Virus record (IMG/VR): IMGVR_UViG_3300040809_000996
Coordinates: 1 to 64,000 of that record
Reading direction: 5' to 3' (one strand)
Source of the DNA: a virus
Length of the DNA stretch: 64,000 nt
Shown here: positions 1 through 8,490 of the stretch, one piece after another
Numbering within the stretch: the stretch's first letter is position 1
Layout of the letters: each line of letters starts with the position of its first letter
Translations under genes and position numbers: made by a program
Notes under the pieces: model-generated
Databases searched by the model: none
What the model was told of the DNA's origin: nothing
Seen by the model: the letters and a program-made list of their open reading frames with translations, nothing else

Positions 1-2553
1 CACGTTTACATCTTTATCTAATAAATGATAGATTGACAAATTTAATGGACAGGTATGTTTTAAAAATTTCCTGCCATAAATAGATAAATTACCTAAATCT
101 CGTAAATTACTTTTTCCAGGAAATTTTCCTCTAAATGATGTACTTTCTTCTACAATAGTAGAACCGTGATCTATAACTTCGCCAAGAGTAAAATCTGTAA
201 CGTTTTCATTTAAAGGATTTCTTTCTAAACTATAAGGTAATTCATAATATCCGTTATCATTTTTTATACTTTTATATTTTGTTTTTATAATAATATTATC
301 TTTTAATTTTATAGGTATAACAAAATTAATAAACAGATCATCATTTACATTTCTTTCTAAAAAATAATCTTTATCAAGCTCTTTTATATTTCCATTAACA
401 TAAACTCGTAACCATAATTCTTTATCATCAATATAATTATCATACACATCTATTTCAAATAAATTTGTTACATCTTCTACTACATATTGTCTAATTACAA
501 CTTGTTGTGTTTTAGTACTAGCAGTTGACCACCCATTCACAGACACATAATCAGTTAAACTACTGTATTTTCTTAAAAATCCAATATCAGTTTTTACTTC
601 AGTAACTAGATTATTATTATTTGTAAATGGAAAACTATCTTGTAATAAATTGAATTCAAATATTATATCGCCACTATTAACAATATTTCTATAGGATAAC
701 CCAAACCCTAATTCAACGTCAATTGTATTAGAGCTTTCTTTATAACTAAAAATTTTATTTCCACTAAATTGTGAAAACGGATACACATTTGAATCAGTAA
801 ATGCCACTCCATTGTAATCATACATATCAAATAGTGGAGCTTGATTAACATTATTTTTTTGTTGACAAATCTTCCACTCATTTCCGTCATAATACAATGA
901 TTTACTTTTATATGTTTTTCCTTCTCTTACTAATACATTCTCATTTTCAATTGGATTAGTATCAGGTTCTTCAATAAGTGTAATTTGAGTATTATTGTTA
1001 ACTGTAATAAATTTTACTTTAAAAATTTTGCCTTTAACTAAAATATCATTGTCAGCTAAAAAAAGAATCCTAATACCTTCAGTTAAATCAACTCCGTCAA
1101 TATTATAACCAATACTTCCTTCTATTGTAGAAAAAACATCTGTTGTTACGTCATCTACTAACCAAACATCATTTTTTGCAACTGTTCCAAACTCAAACAA
1201 TTTTAAGTTTTTTTCAAATTCAATTATTGGTCTTTTTGCCCTTAAATTTTGATTTATTTCAATTGCTTGATTATTAATTTTTAATGATTGTTCTATAACG
1301 TCAATATGAAACCATCGGTTGTACTTGCTCCACAAATTTCCATCTATTGAACTTCTATTAATTGTTATATAATCTTTACTTACAGCATATCCTAAAGCTT
1401 CACTGTATGGATATTGATCAAACCCGTTATCATCAAACGGTATTTCTAAATCATCTACAAATAAACTAGACAATTTTAATCTATTTGTGTCTATAAGCTC
1501 AATTTTCTCTCCGACACCTTCTACATAATATTCTCCAGTACTAAATTCTTCTGGAAAAACATTTCCTGCAAATTCTATCTTCATTCCATTTGATAAATGA
1601 AAGCCACCGCTTGTTAAATATGACTTTTTTCCTAAAATTTCTTTATCTACATTTATTTCAGTATTTTCTACAACATCAAATATTTTTATAATACCAGACA
1701 AATTTGGATCATCTTTAGAAATATAAAAAAGATTATCAGGTGCTACTTCAGGAACAACAAACTCTATTATGCCATCGTCAACAAAATCAGCTGTAATTTC
1801 TAAGCCATCTCTGTCTATTTTTTTAATACCATTAGTATAAATTAAAGATGAATTATATTCAGCATCAATTTCTTCTCCTGGTGTAAATGTTATTCTTGAA
1901 ACAAATGCGATAGGATAATTTGGCGTATTTACATCAAACCTATAAGTTTGTCCTCTATATAAAGTAAGACTAGGATTATTTGTCAATCCATCTGGAGTAA
2001 AAATATATGTAAAATTATCATCATTATCGCGCAAACTTACAGTATATTCACTTACTACTTCTTTTGATTGACCAGAAATAGTAATTGTTTCTGGTCCGTT
2101 TGGTAACCAATAATATTCTCTAAAATTTATGAATTTATCCCAATTGATATGGGGATTCCATGAATAATATTCTTGACTGTTAAGAACACTATGATCTAAA
2201 TTTCCATGTCTAATTTTAATGAAATTAATATAATCATTATAATCTGCAAAAAAATTAATATTGTTTAAATTATCTTTAGATATAGTAATTGGTTCTAACT
2301 GATAATTTTGTCTATCTGGTGTTATATCATTTATATAATTGTCATTTGCATCAAAAGCTTTTGCATTTTTTTTACCATAAAAACCGTTTATTTTTTCAAC
2401 AACACCAGGTTGAACCATTTGATCTAATGTAGCATTTAAAAATTTTTTATTAAAATCTGTCCTAAAATATTTAGGTAAATGATTTACTGTTTCTCGTCTA
2501 GGTAAATTATCTGCCGGTAATGCTGGATCTGTTTGATTATCTTTATACGCCAT
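1..2553 (-). CDS. Large virion structural protein, probable baseplate wedge component (C-terminus beyond window)
   Basis: A frame open on the minus strand starts at ATG 2553 and runs off the left edge: 851 codons with no stop, checked codon by codon. It begins MAYKDNQTDPALPADNL and contains a Trp/Tyr-rich stretch, WNPHINWDKFINFREYYW, near residues 125-150. A purine-rich ribosome site (GGATAG) precedes the start. It lies 12 bases after gp6 in the same operon, where T4 carries gene 7, a large baseplate wedge protein. I see no enzyme motif; the visible part looks beta-rich and repetitive, as expected of a wedge or fibre-anchoring protein. The baseplate role is inferred from position and size; I do not recognise clear similarity to T4 gp7. 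The complete length cannot be known from this window. Confidence 0.75.
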   Translation of the reverse strand, partial: MAYKDNQTDPALPADNLPRRETVNHLPKYFRTDFNKKFLNATLDQMVQPGVVEKINGFYGKKNAKAFDANDNYINDITPDRQNYQLEPITISKDNLNNINFFADYNDYINFIKIRHGNLDHSVLNSQEYYSWNPHINWDKFINFREYYWLPNGPETITISGQSKEVVSEYTVSLRDNDDNFTYIFTPDGLTNNPSLTLYRGQTYRFDVNTPNYPIAFVSRITFTPGEEIDAEYNSSLIYTNGIKKIDRDGLEITADFVDDGIIEFVVPEVAPDNLFYISKDDPNLSGIIKIFDVVENTEINVDKEILGKKSYLTSGGFHLSNGMKIEFAGNVFPEEFSTGEYYVEGVGEKIELIDTNRLKLSSLFVDDLEIPFDDNGFDQYPYSEALGYAVSKDYITINRSSIDGNLWSKYNRWFHIDVIEQSLKINNQAIEINQNLRAKRPIIEFEKNLKLFEFGTVAKNDVWLVDDVTTDVFSTIEGSIGYNIDGVDLTEGIRILFLADNDILVKGKIFKVKFITVNNNTQITLIEEPDTNPIENENVLVREGKTYKSKSLYYDGNEWKICQQKNNVNQAPLFDMYDYNGVAFTDSNVYPFSQFSGNKIFSYKESSNTIDVELGFGLSYRNIVNSGDIIFEFNLLQDSFPFTNNNNLVTEVKTDIGFLRKYSSLTDYVSVNGWSTASTKTQQVVIRQYVVEDVTNLFEIDVYDNYIDDKELWLRVYVNGNIKELDKDYFLERNVNDDLFINFVIPIKLKDNIIIKTKYKSIKNDNGYYELPYSLERNPLNENVTDFTLGEVIDHGSTIVEESTSFRGKFPGKSNLRDLGNLSIYGRKFLKHTCPLNLSIYHLLDKDVNV

Positions 2554-2565
2554 TAACTATCCTTA

Positions 2566-5500
2566 TTATGAAGACTGTATTCCTGTGTTTGCTGAATAAG
2601 AACTAACAACAACTGCTCCAGTTGCTTTAATTTTATCTGCACTAATTTCATCAATAATTTCTATATCGCTTACTGTTGCTCCACTAATTAACAATTCGTC
2701 ATCTTCGCATTTTATTTGATAAAGACTTCCATATACTTGTTCAATTTGAACTGGAACTATTAATAATGTTGTAATATCCGGAGCCATTTCTTTAATTATG
2801 TAAGCTGATAATTCGGAAAAATAAAATGTTTCTCCAAAATCCCAATTTGTTAAAGAAAAGAATTGATTTATATAAGTTACTATTCTAGACTTTACTTCAT
2901 TATCATTTAACACTAATTCAGTATTTTTTATTACTTTAAATATTACCTGCAATGTCTCGTCTGCTTTACTTCCAAAAATTATTCTATATTTGGCAGGATG
3001 ATATATTAGTTCATCTGTAATTGATTTAATAGAATTTAATTGGGTACCATAACTTACATAAAGTTGGTCACTTGATAATGGTAACGGTTTTGTTGTAATA
3101 GTATTATTCAAATATTTTCTAAATTGAGTATCATAATCTGAAGTTAACACGTAAACATCAACAATGTTTGTTTGACTTGGATCGATACGTGCAGATTGAT
3201 CAGCTGCGTGTTCATATTGAAACTTTAAATTATTTCTACCTAAAAATGCTTTATAATCAACTATTGTATCAAGTAAATTTAGATTTTTATTAAATTTTTG
3301 AAAAATATTTGTATCAATGTAATAAAATATTTGATTATTATCATATTGACTTAGCGGTCCTACATTATTTTTTGTTTGTAAAACTATGATTTCATTATTA
3401 TTATTAGGAAAATGCTTATATCTCTCTACTCCATTTACCGAAAGATATTTTTCTTGAAATACAAAAGAATTTAATCCATTGTTATAACTAGGATTTACAA
3501 TCTCCTCAAACATACTTTCATCATCTGATATTCCGTCATCGTCACTGTCAAAAAACTCAACTGCAACTTTATCACTCGTTACATATCCTAATTCATCTCT
3601 ATAGGATTCCATAATTTGCCAATTGAAATCTTGTGTAAAATTTTCTGTTCCCTGTTGATCATTATAAAAAGGCAAAGTATTAATTGACAGAACTGAGATT
3701 TTATCTTTGATAATTTTTCCAGTTCTGTTATCATAAATTTTATCCGACTCGTCAAAATAAAAATTTACTTCGTTTTCGCTTTCAAATATGTACCTAGCAG
3801 CTCTGTGCTCAACATCATATATCTCTCTCGATGTTGTAAATTTTATTATCCATGTTGAATCTAATTTCTGGCCAGTTATGTCGCCTGCTTTTCCTTCATT
3901 ATAGTTATCTACAACATTTAAATTTTCTTCTTTAATAATTTGCCATTTAGCAGTGCCTCTATCAAATCGTAAACCAAATGTTTGATAAGCTAAGATTAAT
4001 GACACTACTTCTTTTTTTACATCATCAGTAAGTATTTGAGATACAAAAGGTCTAATTTCTGCTAATATTGCACCAGTAGGAATAAAATCATTTAATAAAA
4101 CTGGACCATCGCCATTATCTAGCTCGTTAGTACCGTCATTTTCAAATTTTATACATTTAACCCATTTATAGTTTGTTGAATTTTTATAATCTGCTTGACC
4201 AATCTTTAAATTTCCATCTGGATCAAAATGCATACCGTTAGGCGGTACAAATTTTAACAAACTATTAGGCCTAATAAATTTTAAAATAGACTGGGTAAAA
4301 GTTCCTAAAACTTGTCTAATATTGTTGCTATTTTGTAAATACCCTGTAAAGTAATTTACATCATTATAAACATCTACCCAAGTCAACCCTTGATCTACAT
4401 ATGGAATAGCAGCAACTACATGAAAATAATAATTTTTCGTTTGTGTTGCATTTAACAAAGGATTGACTTGATTTAGTAAAACTTTTTCAATATCTAAATC
4501 TGTTTCAAAAGTAAAATTAAATTTTTTTGTAAAAATTTCTTTATATAAAATTCCGTCTGTAGCAAATAAATTTGTTTTACTATATTTTCCTGTTGCATCT
4601 TTCAAATCAATATATCGTGAAATGCCAGATGATAACCTGTTAATACTTTTAGTTTTTACAATTTTTGTACTTGCTAATAATGGTCCAATCTGATAATCTT
4701 CTGCTGTAATTAACCGATTTTGTGTATAATAACTCATAGGCGCTCTTTGCTTTATTGAATCATTAGACTCTGCTATAGACGCATTATCAACTGTATACTG
4801 TAATTCTAAAACTAAATTTAAAGTTTCAATTTTTTGGCTCGCACTTGTATAATCAATTGAAATACCAATGCCTAACATATCTCTCGGATTTATTACTAAA
4901 TTTGAATTTCTACTTGTGCGATAATAAACTCTAAAATTACCTTGAGGAAGCGCACCAAAAGTTCCATCTGAAAAAATTAAACTAATCCTGTCATTAACCC
5001 TGGTTAATACAGAATAAATATTCCTTATATCTTTTCCGACATCATTATAAATTATATTGTTTCCTTCAATTGCATCAACTTTTGTCCATAATTCATTTAT
5101 TGAAGTATCTGCATTTAGTGAATATAACCATACATCGTCATTGTTTATATTAATGGAATCTATAGTTACAATTTGATTAGCATTTGGACTTTCTACTGTA
5201 AAATTTCCTTGATCTAAAGTACCTTGTTTAAACATAACGAAAAATCCAGTATTAATACTAGCAGGTCCTATACCATCTTCTCTGTATAAAAGGCTAAATT
5301 TATCTCCTGGTAAAGGTGCTTTTTCAATAATATCGTTTGAAAAATCAACAGGAACTATTTCAAATCTGACTGTCTGACCATCGATAGATTTTGCAAAATT
5401 AAAAATAGGTAATCCTGTTTGCGATGAATTTACTCTATATCTTTCTGTTAATAAATTATTAATTGTATCACTTTTATACGGTTGTCCAAATTTATTATTG

Positions 5501-5997
5501 ACATCAAATGCAGCATTTAACACTCTAATGTACTGCTCATACCAGTTATTATTACTAGGGTCATTCCATATAATATTTTGCCCTTCTAAATTTAGATTGT
5601 TAGAATCAATAATGCTTTCTGTTGTTCTTACACTAGTTATTTTCAATAATCCATTTGCACAAATATTTCTTTTAGGACTATAACTTAGTAATCTTGCTAA
5701 TCGTAATACACTTTCTCTACGCTCGGCTAACTCTAAAAAGTTTTCTCTAGCATTTAAATCAATCCTAAAAGATAAATTTTGTCCTAAGAATGCAATTAAG
5801 TCAATTAACGCTATATATTCTGAACTTTCAATATAATCATTAAAATCTTCAGGATACTTTTCTCTTAGATAATTTATCATTACCCTGCGAAGACTGTCAA
5901 AATCATAACTTTGAAATTCTGCACTTGTATAACTTTGGTATATTCTTTTCCAGTCTTCGGCTACTAATAATCTATTTTGTCTATCAGTTGATGCCAT
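2566..5997 (-). CDS. gp6: Baseplate wedge protein gp6, long form
   Basis: gp6 forms the dimeric ring that ties the six baseplate wedges together in T4-like tails. The N-terminal third carries the conserved gp6 block: REKYPEDFNDYIESSEY near residue 45, then IALIDLIAFLGQNLSFRIDL and NARENFLELAERRESVLRLA up to about residue 105. T4 gp6 is about 660 residues; this protein has 1,143, so it carries several hundred extra residues after the conserved block, mostly beta-rich with aspartate-rich stretches (for example DSDDDGISDDE near residue 820). It starts 17 bases after a late-type promoter on the minus strand and is followed by the large wedge-position protein. The family call is firm; the role of the extra region is unknown. 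Confidence 0.9.
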   Translation of the reverse strand: MASTDRQNRLLVAEDWKRIYQSYTSAEFQSYDFDSLRRVMINYLREKYPEDFNDYIESSEYIALIDLIAFLGQNLSFRIDLNARENFLELAERRESVLRLARLLSYSPKRNICANGLLKITSVRTTESIIDSNNLNLEGQNIIWNDPSNNNWYEQYIRVLNAAFDVNNKFGQPYKSDTINNLLTERYRVNSSQTGLPIFNFAKSIDGQTVRFEIVPVDFSNDIIEKAPLPGDKFSLLYREDGIGPASINTGFFVMFKQGTLDQGNFTVESPNANQIVTIDSININNDDVWLYSLNADTSINELWTKVDAIEGNNIIYNDVGKDIRNIYSVLTRVNDRISLIFSDGTFGALPQGNFRVYYRTSRNSNLVINPRDMLGIGISIDYTSASQKIETLNLVLELQYTVDNASIAESNDSIKQRAPMSYYTQNRLITAEDYQIGPLLASTKIVKTKSINRLSSGISRYIDLKDATGKYSKTNLFATDGILYKEIFTKKFNFTFETDLDIEKVLLNQVNPLLNATQTKNYYFHVVAAIPYVDQGLTWVDVYNDVNYFTGYLQNSNNIRQVLGTFTQSILKFIRPNSLLKFVPPNGMHFDPDGNLKIGQADYKNSTNYKWVKCIKFENDGTNELDNGDGPVLLNDFIPTGAILAEIRPFVSQILTDDVKKEVVSLILAYQTFGLRFDRGTAKWQIIKEENLNVVDNYNEGKAGDITGQKLDSTWIIKFTTSREIYDVEHRAARYIFESENEVNFYFDESDKIYDNRTGKIIKDKISVLSINTLPFYNDQQGTENFTQDFNWQIMESYRDELGYVTSDKVAVEFFDSDDDGISDDESMFEEIVNPSYNNGLNSFVFQEKYLSVNGVERYKHFPNNNNEIIVLQTKNNVGPLSQYDNNQIFYYIDTNIFQKFNKNLNLLDTIVDYKAFLGRNNLKFQYEHAADQSARIDPSQTNIVDVYVLTSDYDTQFRKYLNNTITTKPLPLSSDQLYVSYGTQLNSIKSITDELIYHPAKYRIIFGSKADETLQVIFKVIKNTELVLNDNEVKSRIVTYINQFFSLTNWDFGETFYFSELSAYIIKEMAPDITTLLIVPVQIEQVYGSLYQIKCEDDELLISGATVSDIEIIDEISADKIKATGAVVVSSYSANTGIQSS

Positions 5998-6013
5998 ATT
6001 AAATCCTTTTATG

Positions 6014-6021
6014 TATTTATT
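6014..6021 (-). promoter_or_regulatory. T4-type late promoter for gp6
   Basis: The plus-strand octamer TATTTATT reads AATAAATA, followed by C, on the minus strand. This matches the gp55-dependent late box (TATAAATA in T4, NATAAATA in marine relatives). It lies 17 bases upstream of the gp6 start in the only gap of this operon long enough to hold a promoter. Confidence 0.65.
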
Positions 6022-6040
6022 TGCAAATTAAATACGCATT

Positions 6041-6487
6041 TTACGATGATAAAAATCCAGCTCTGCGATCAAATGCTAATCTCATTTTGTCCTGTATATT
6101 ATAAGGAAGGTAAATCAAATCACACTCAACTTGTATTCCACTTTCATATTCATCTACAATTACACTTGCCATTTTAACCCTTGGGTCACTTCTAATTATT
6201 CTGTTTACATTATCAATTATTAAATTTCTTAATTGTGGAGTTAAAGGTTCAAACAAAATATCCCATAAAATTGTACCAAATGTAGGATCAGATAACTTTT
6301 CTCCTTGTCTAATATGAAAATGATTTATAATATCTTGCTTAATTAATGCAAGATCGTATAATTGTGAATTTGTAGCACTATTGATGGTGCTTATACCACG
6401 ATAAGTTTTTGATCCTGGTTTAAATCTTTGCGTTTTGTTAGCATTTTTTATTGTAATATCTTTATAAAGATTTGTAAGATTCATCAT
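6041..6487 (-). CDS. gp25: Baseplate wedge protein gp25
   Basis: gp25 (gpW/gp25 family) is a small wedge protein that contacts the start of the tail sheath and is conserved in contractile injection machines. This 148-residue protein has the family pattern: IKQDIINHFHIRQGEKLSDP around residues 50-70, then FGTILWDILFEP, and the region around RNLIIDNVNRIIRSDPRV. T4 gp25 is 132 residues, so the length is normal. It overlaps the upstream spike gene by four bases (ATGA type), which suggests translational coupling, and is separated from gp6 by a short gap with a late promoter. The assignment is secure from both motif and position. Confidence 0.92.
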   Translation of the reverse strand: MMNLTNLYKDITIKNANKTQRFKPGSKTYRGISTINSATNSQLYDLALIKQDIINHFHIRQGEKLSDPTFGTILWDILFEPLTPQLRNLIIDNVNRIIRSDPRVKMASVIVDEYESGIQVECDLIYLPYNIQDKMRLAFDRRAGFLSS

Positions 6488-8490
6488 TTACCTTTCTTAA
6501 ATGTATCGTCTTGAGCTCCTCCGTTAAATATTAGAGGAGTCTTTATTTCTTCTTGTTCGTATTTTATTGCAAATTCACACGCATCGTCAATTGATATTGT
6601 ACTATCTGTTTTATCTGGATAAAATGTTTTAGGTTCTAAATTTTCATGGCTGTAATACGGTTCGTGCATAGGAATACGTATTGGTATAAAAGTATGATGA
6701 GCACATTCAGGTAACAATGCATCAATTGCAGGTTCTGCAGTATCCGCTGTAATACCATTTGATCCTTTAGCTGATCCGCTTCCAAAATATTGCAGCTTAC
6801 TCATATTATTAATAGGTGCATTATATTCATTACTTGCACCAGCCGTTACATAATTAATATTACCTGCTTTTATATGATTAGTATTCATTGCTGTTATGTA
6901 ACAAACTTTTGATTTTAAAACTGCTGTTGTATCTGCATAAATTCGCATATTTAAACCTGCTTTTATATGCATATTTTTAGATGTAAACTGTTTAAAATCA
7001 TCTCCAGACTTTTGATCAAAAGTTGTATCAGCTAGATGGAACGTTGCCTTATTTGAATGCTGATGGATATTATTTTTTGCTAACAAGAAAAAATCTCTAT
7101 CAACAGTTGTATGACTATCTTGAGAAATTTCTAATTTAAAATCCCCTAATTTAGGATGAGTTCCTACCTTCCAATATACATCTCTACTTACATCTATATA
7201 CAAATTATCACCTGGTTGTTCTACCGTTGGTAAATCTTCAAAACTATTCCATTTCCATGTTCCGTCTTCGTTCTTAATACCTAACTCAGGTCTCAGTGCA
7301 GGATCTTTTTTAACTTCTGCTGTACCAACTTTCCAATGGGTAGCATTGCCAGATTCTAAACGCATTTGCTCTCTAGCTTTAATATTGACATTACCAGAGG
7401 CTTCTAAGTTGATATCTCTATTTGCTTTCAAATTAAAATCAGTTTCAGAATGTATACTAACACTATCATCTGTGTAAATGTCAATTTTTCCATTACTTGT
7501 TAATTCAATCCATGCATTGCCTTGGGCGTTAATTATGTAGATTAAATCTTCTGTATTATGCATTACTATTTGATGACCAGTTCGTGTGCGCCATCTCGTA
7601 AGTTCATTATGCGGTAAAGCAACATCTCCGTCAGTTTCTCTTTTTTCTACGTAAGCATATTCAGGAGGATCAGTGTTTGCAGGTTTTTTCCTTAGAATTT
7701 TTTCATCGCCGTCATCCATTACAAAACTTGTGCCACCTAATCTACTAAAAGGAATATTTGTTTCGCCAAACTTTTCTCCATATCTAGCCTTAGGTTTACC
7801 ACTACGTCTATCAGGGTGTCCTGGACTACTGATTCCTAAAACCATACTAGGAACCTCTCTTCTAGCACTAGAAGTAGTCGTTCCTCGAGTTTGGTCTACA
7901 ATATTATCATCCCATTTGGTTAAACCCTGATGCTCTAATATATCGGCTCTATCTTTATCTACAGATTTTATGTATTGAGTAGGATCATTACCTGTTCCTG
8001 TTTCTAGTACTTTATTGTATTCGCCAACAGGAACAATCTTACCAGTATATTTTCCATCTGGGTCGTTACTATAAGTTGTTGATGCATTACCTGGCATCAT
8101 AAAATTCATATATTTGTCTTGCAAACAACCTATCCAAAAACCATATCCAAAGTTATTTTCTGCCATTAATACTAGAACTTTTACATTCAAATCAGGAGGA
8201 ACTCCCCAAAAACCATAACTTTTTTGCGTATAATCATAACCAGGATTGTTTCCAACTCCTTTTCGTGGAGTATTACCCATAAATGGACTTACGTATGAAC
8301 AAGGTATATAATATCCAGTACTTTCTCCTGGACTACCAGCTTCTGTTGTTTTTAAAATTTCAACTTCGATTGAACCCATGTATTCTGTATCTAAATGATT
8401 TGTAACCCTACCTACATAAGGGCCGACTCCTGTCATCCAGGTTGGTTTAGACCCCCTAGAATATTGGGTACGAGATCCTTGACTTGCCAT
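6484..8490 (-). CDS. gp5: gp5-like baseplate central spike protein without a visible lysozyme domain
   Basis: This is the probable central spike or hub needle. The N-terminal part (about residues 20-150) reads as an oligonucleotide-binding fold: YVGRVTNHLDTEYMGSIEVE followed later by NVKVLVLMAENNFGYGFWIG. From about residue 330 to 560 there are short alternating repeats typical of an intertwined triple-stranded beta-helix (for example SIHSETDFNLKANRDINLEA and SGNVNIKAREQMRLESGN). T4 gp5 is 575 residues and carries a lysozyme domain between these parts; I see no lysozyme-like motif here, although the protein is longer (668). The C-terminal 100 residues, containing HHTFIPIRIPMHEPYYSHEN, are not explained by the family. 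The gene overlaps gp25 by four bases and abuts the hub gene upstream. Confidence 0.82.
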   Translation of the reverse strand: MASQGSRTQYSRGSKPTWMTGVGPYVGRVTNHLDTEYMGSIEVEILKTTEAGSPGESTGYYIPCSYVSPFMGNTPRKGVGNNPGYDYTQKSYGFWGVPPDLNVKVLVLMAENNFGYGFWIGCLQDKYMNFMMPGNASTTYSNDPDGKYTGKIVPVGEYNKVLETGTGNDPTQYIKSVDKDRADILEHQGLTKWDDNIVDQTRGTTTSSARREVPSMVLGISSPGHPDRRSGKPKARYGEKFGETNIPFSRLGGTSFVMDDGDEKILRKKPANTDPPEYAYVEKRETDGDVALPHNELTRWRTRTGHQIVMHNTEDLIYIINAQGNAWIELTSNGKIDIYTDDSVSIHSETDFNLKANRDINLEASGNVNIKAREQMRLESGNATHWKVGTAEVKKDPALRPELGIKNEDGTWKWNSFEDLPTVEQPGDNLYIDVSRDVYWKVGTHPKLGDFKLEISQDSHTTVDRDFFLLAKNNIHQHSNKATFHLADTTFDQKSGDDFKQFTSKNMHIKAGLNMRIYADTTAVLKSKVCYITAMNTNHIKAGNINYVTAGASNEYNAPINNMSKLQYFGSGSAKGSNGITADTAEPAIDALLPECAHHTFIPIRIPMHEPYYSHENLEPKTFYPDKTDSTISIDDACEFAIKYEQEEIKTPLIFNGGAQDDTFKKGK

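Noticed and set aside
708-890. 60-codon minus-strand frame near the left edge
   Set aside because: It lies in another frame of the large structural gene, which is open through the whole region without a stop.
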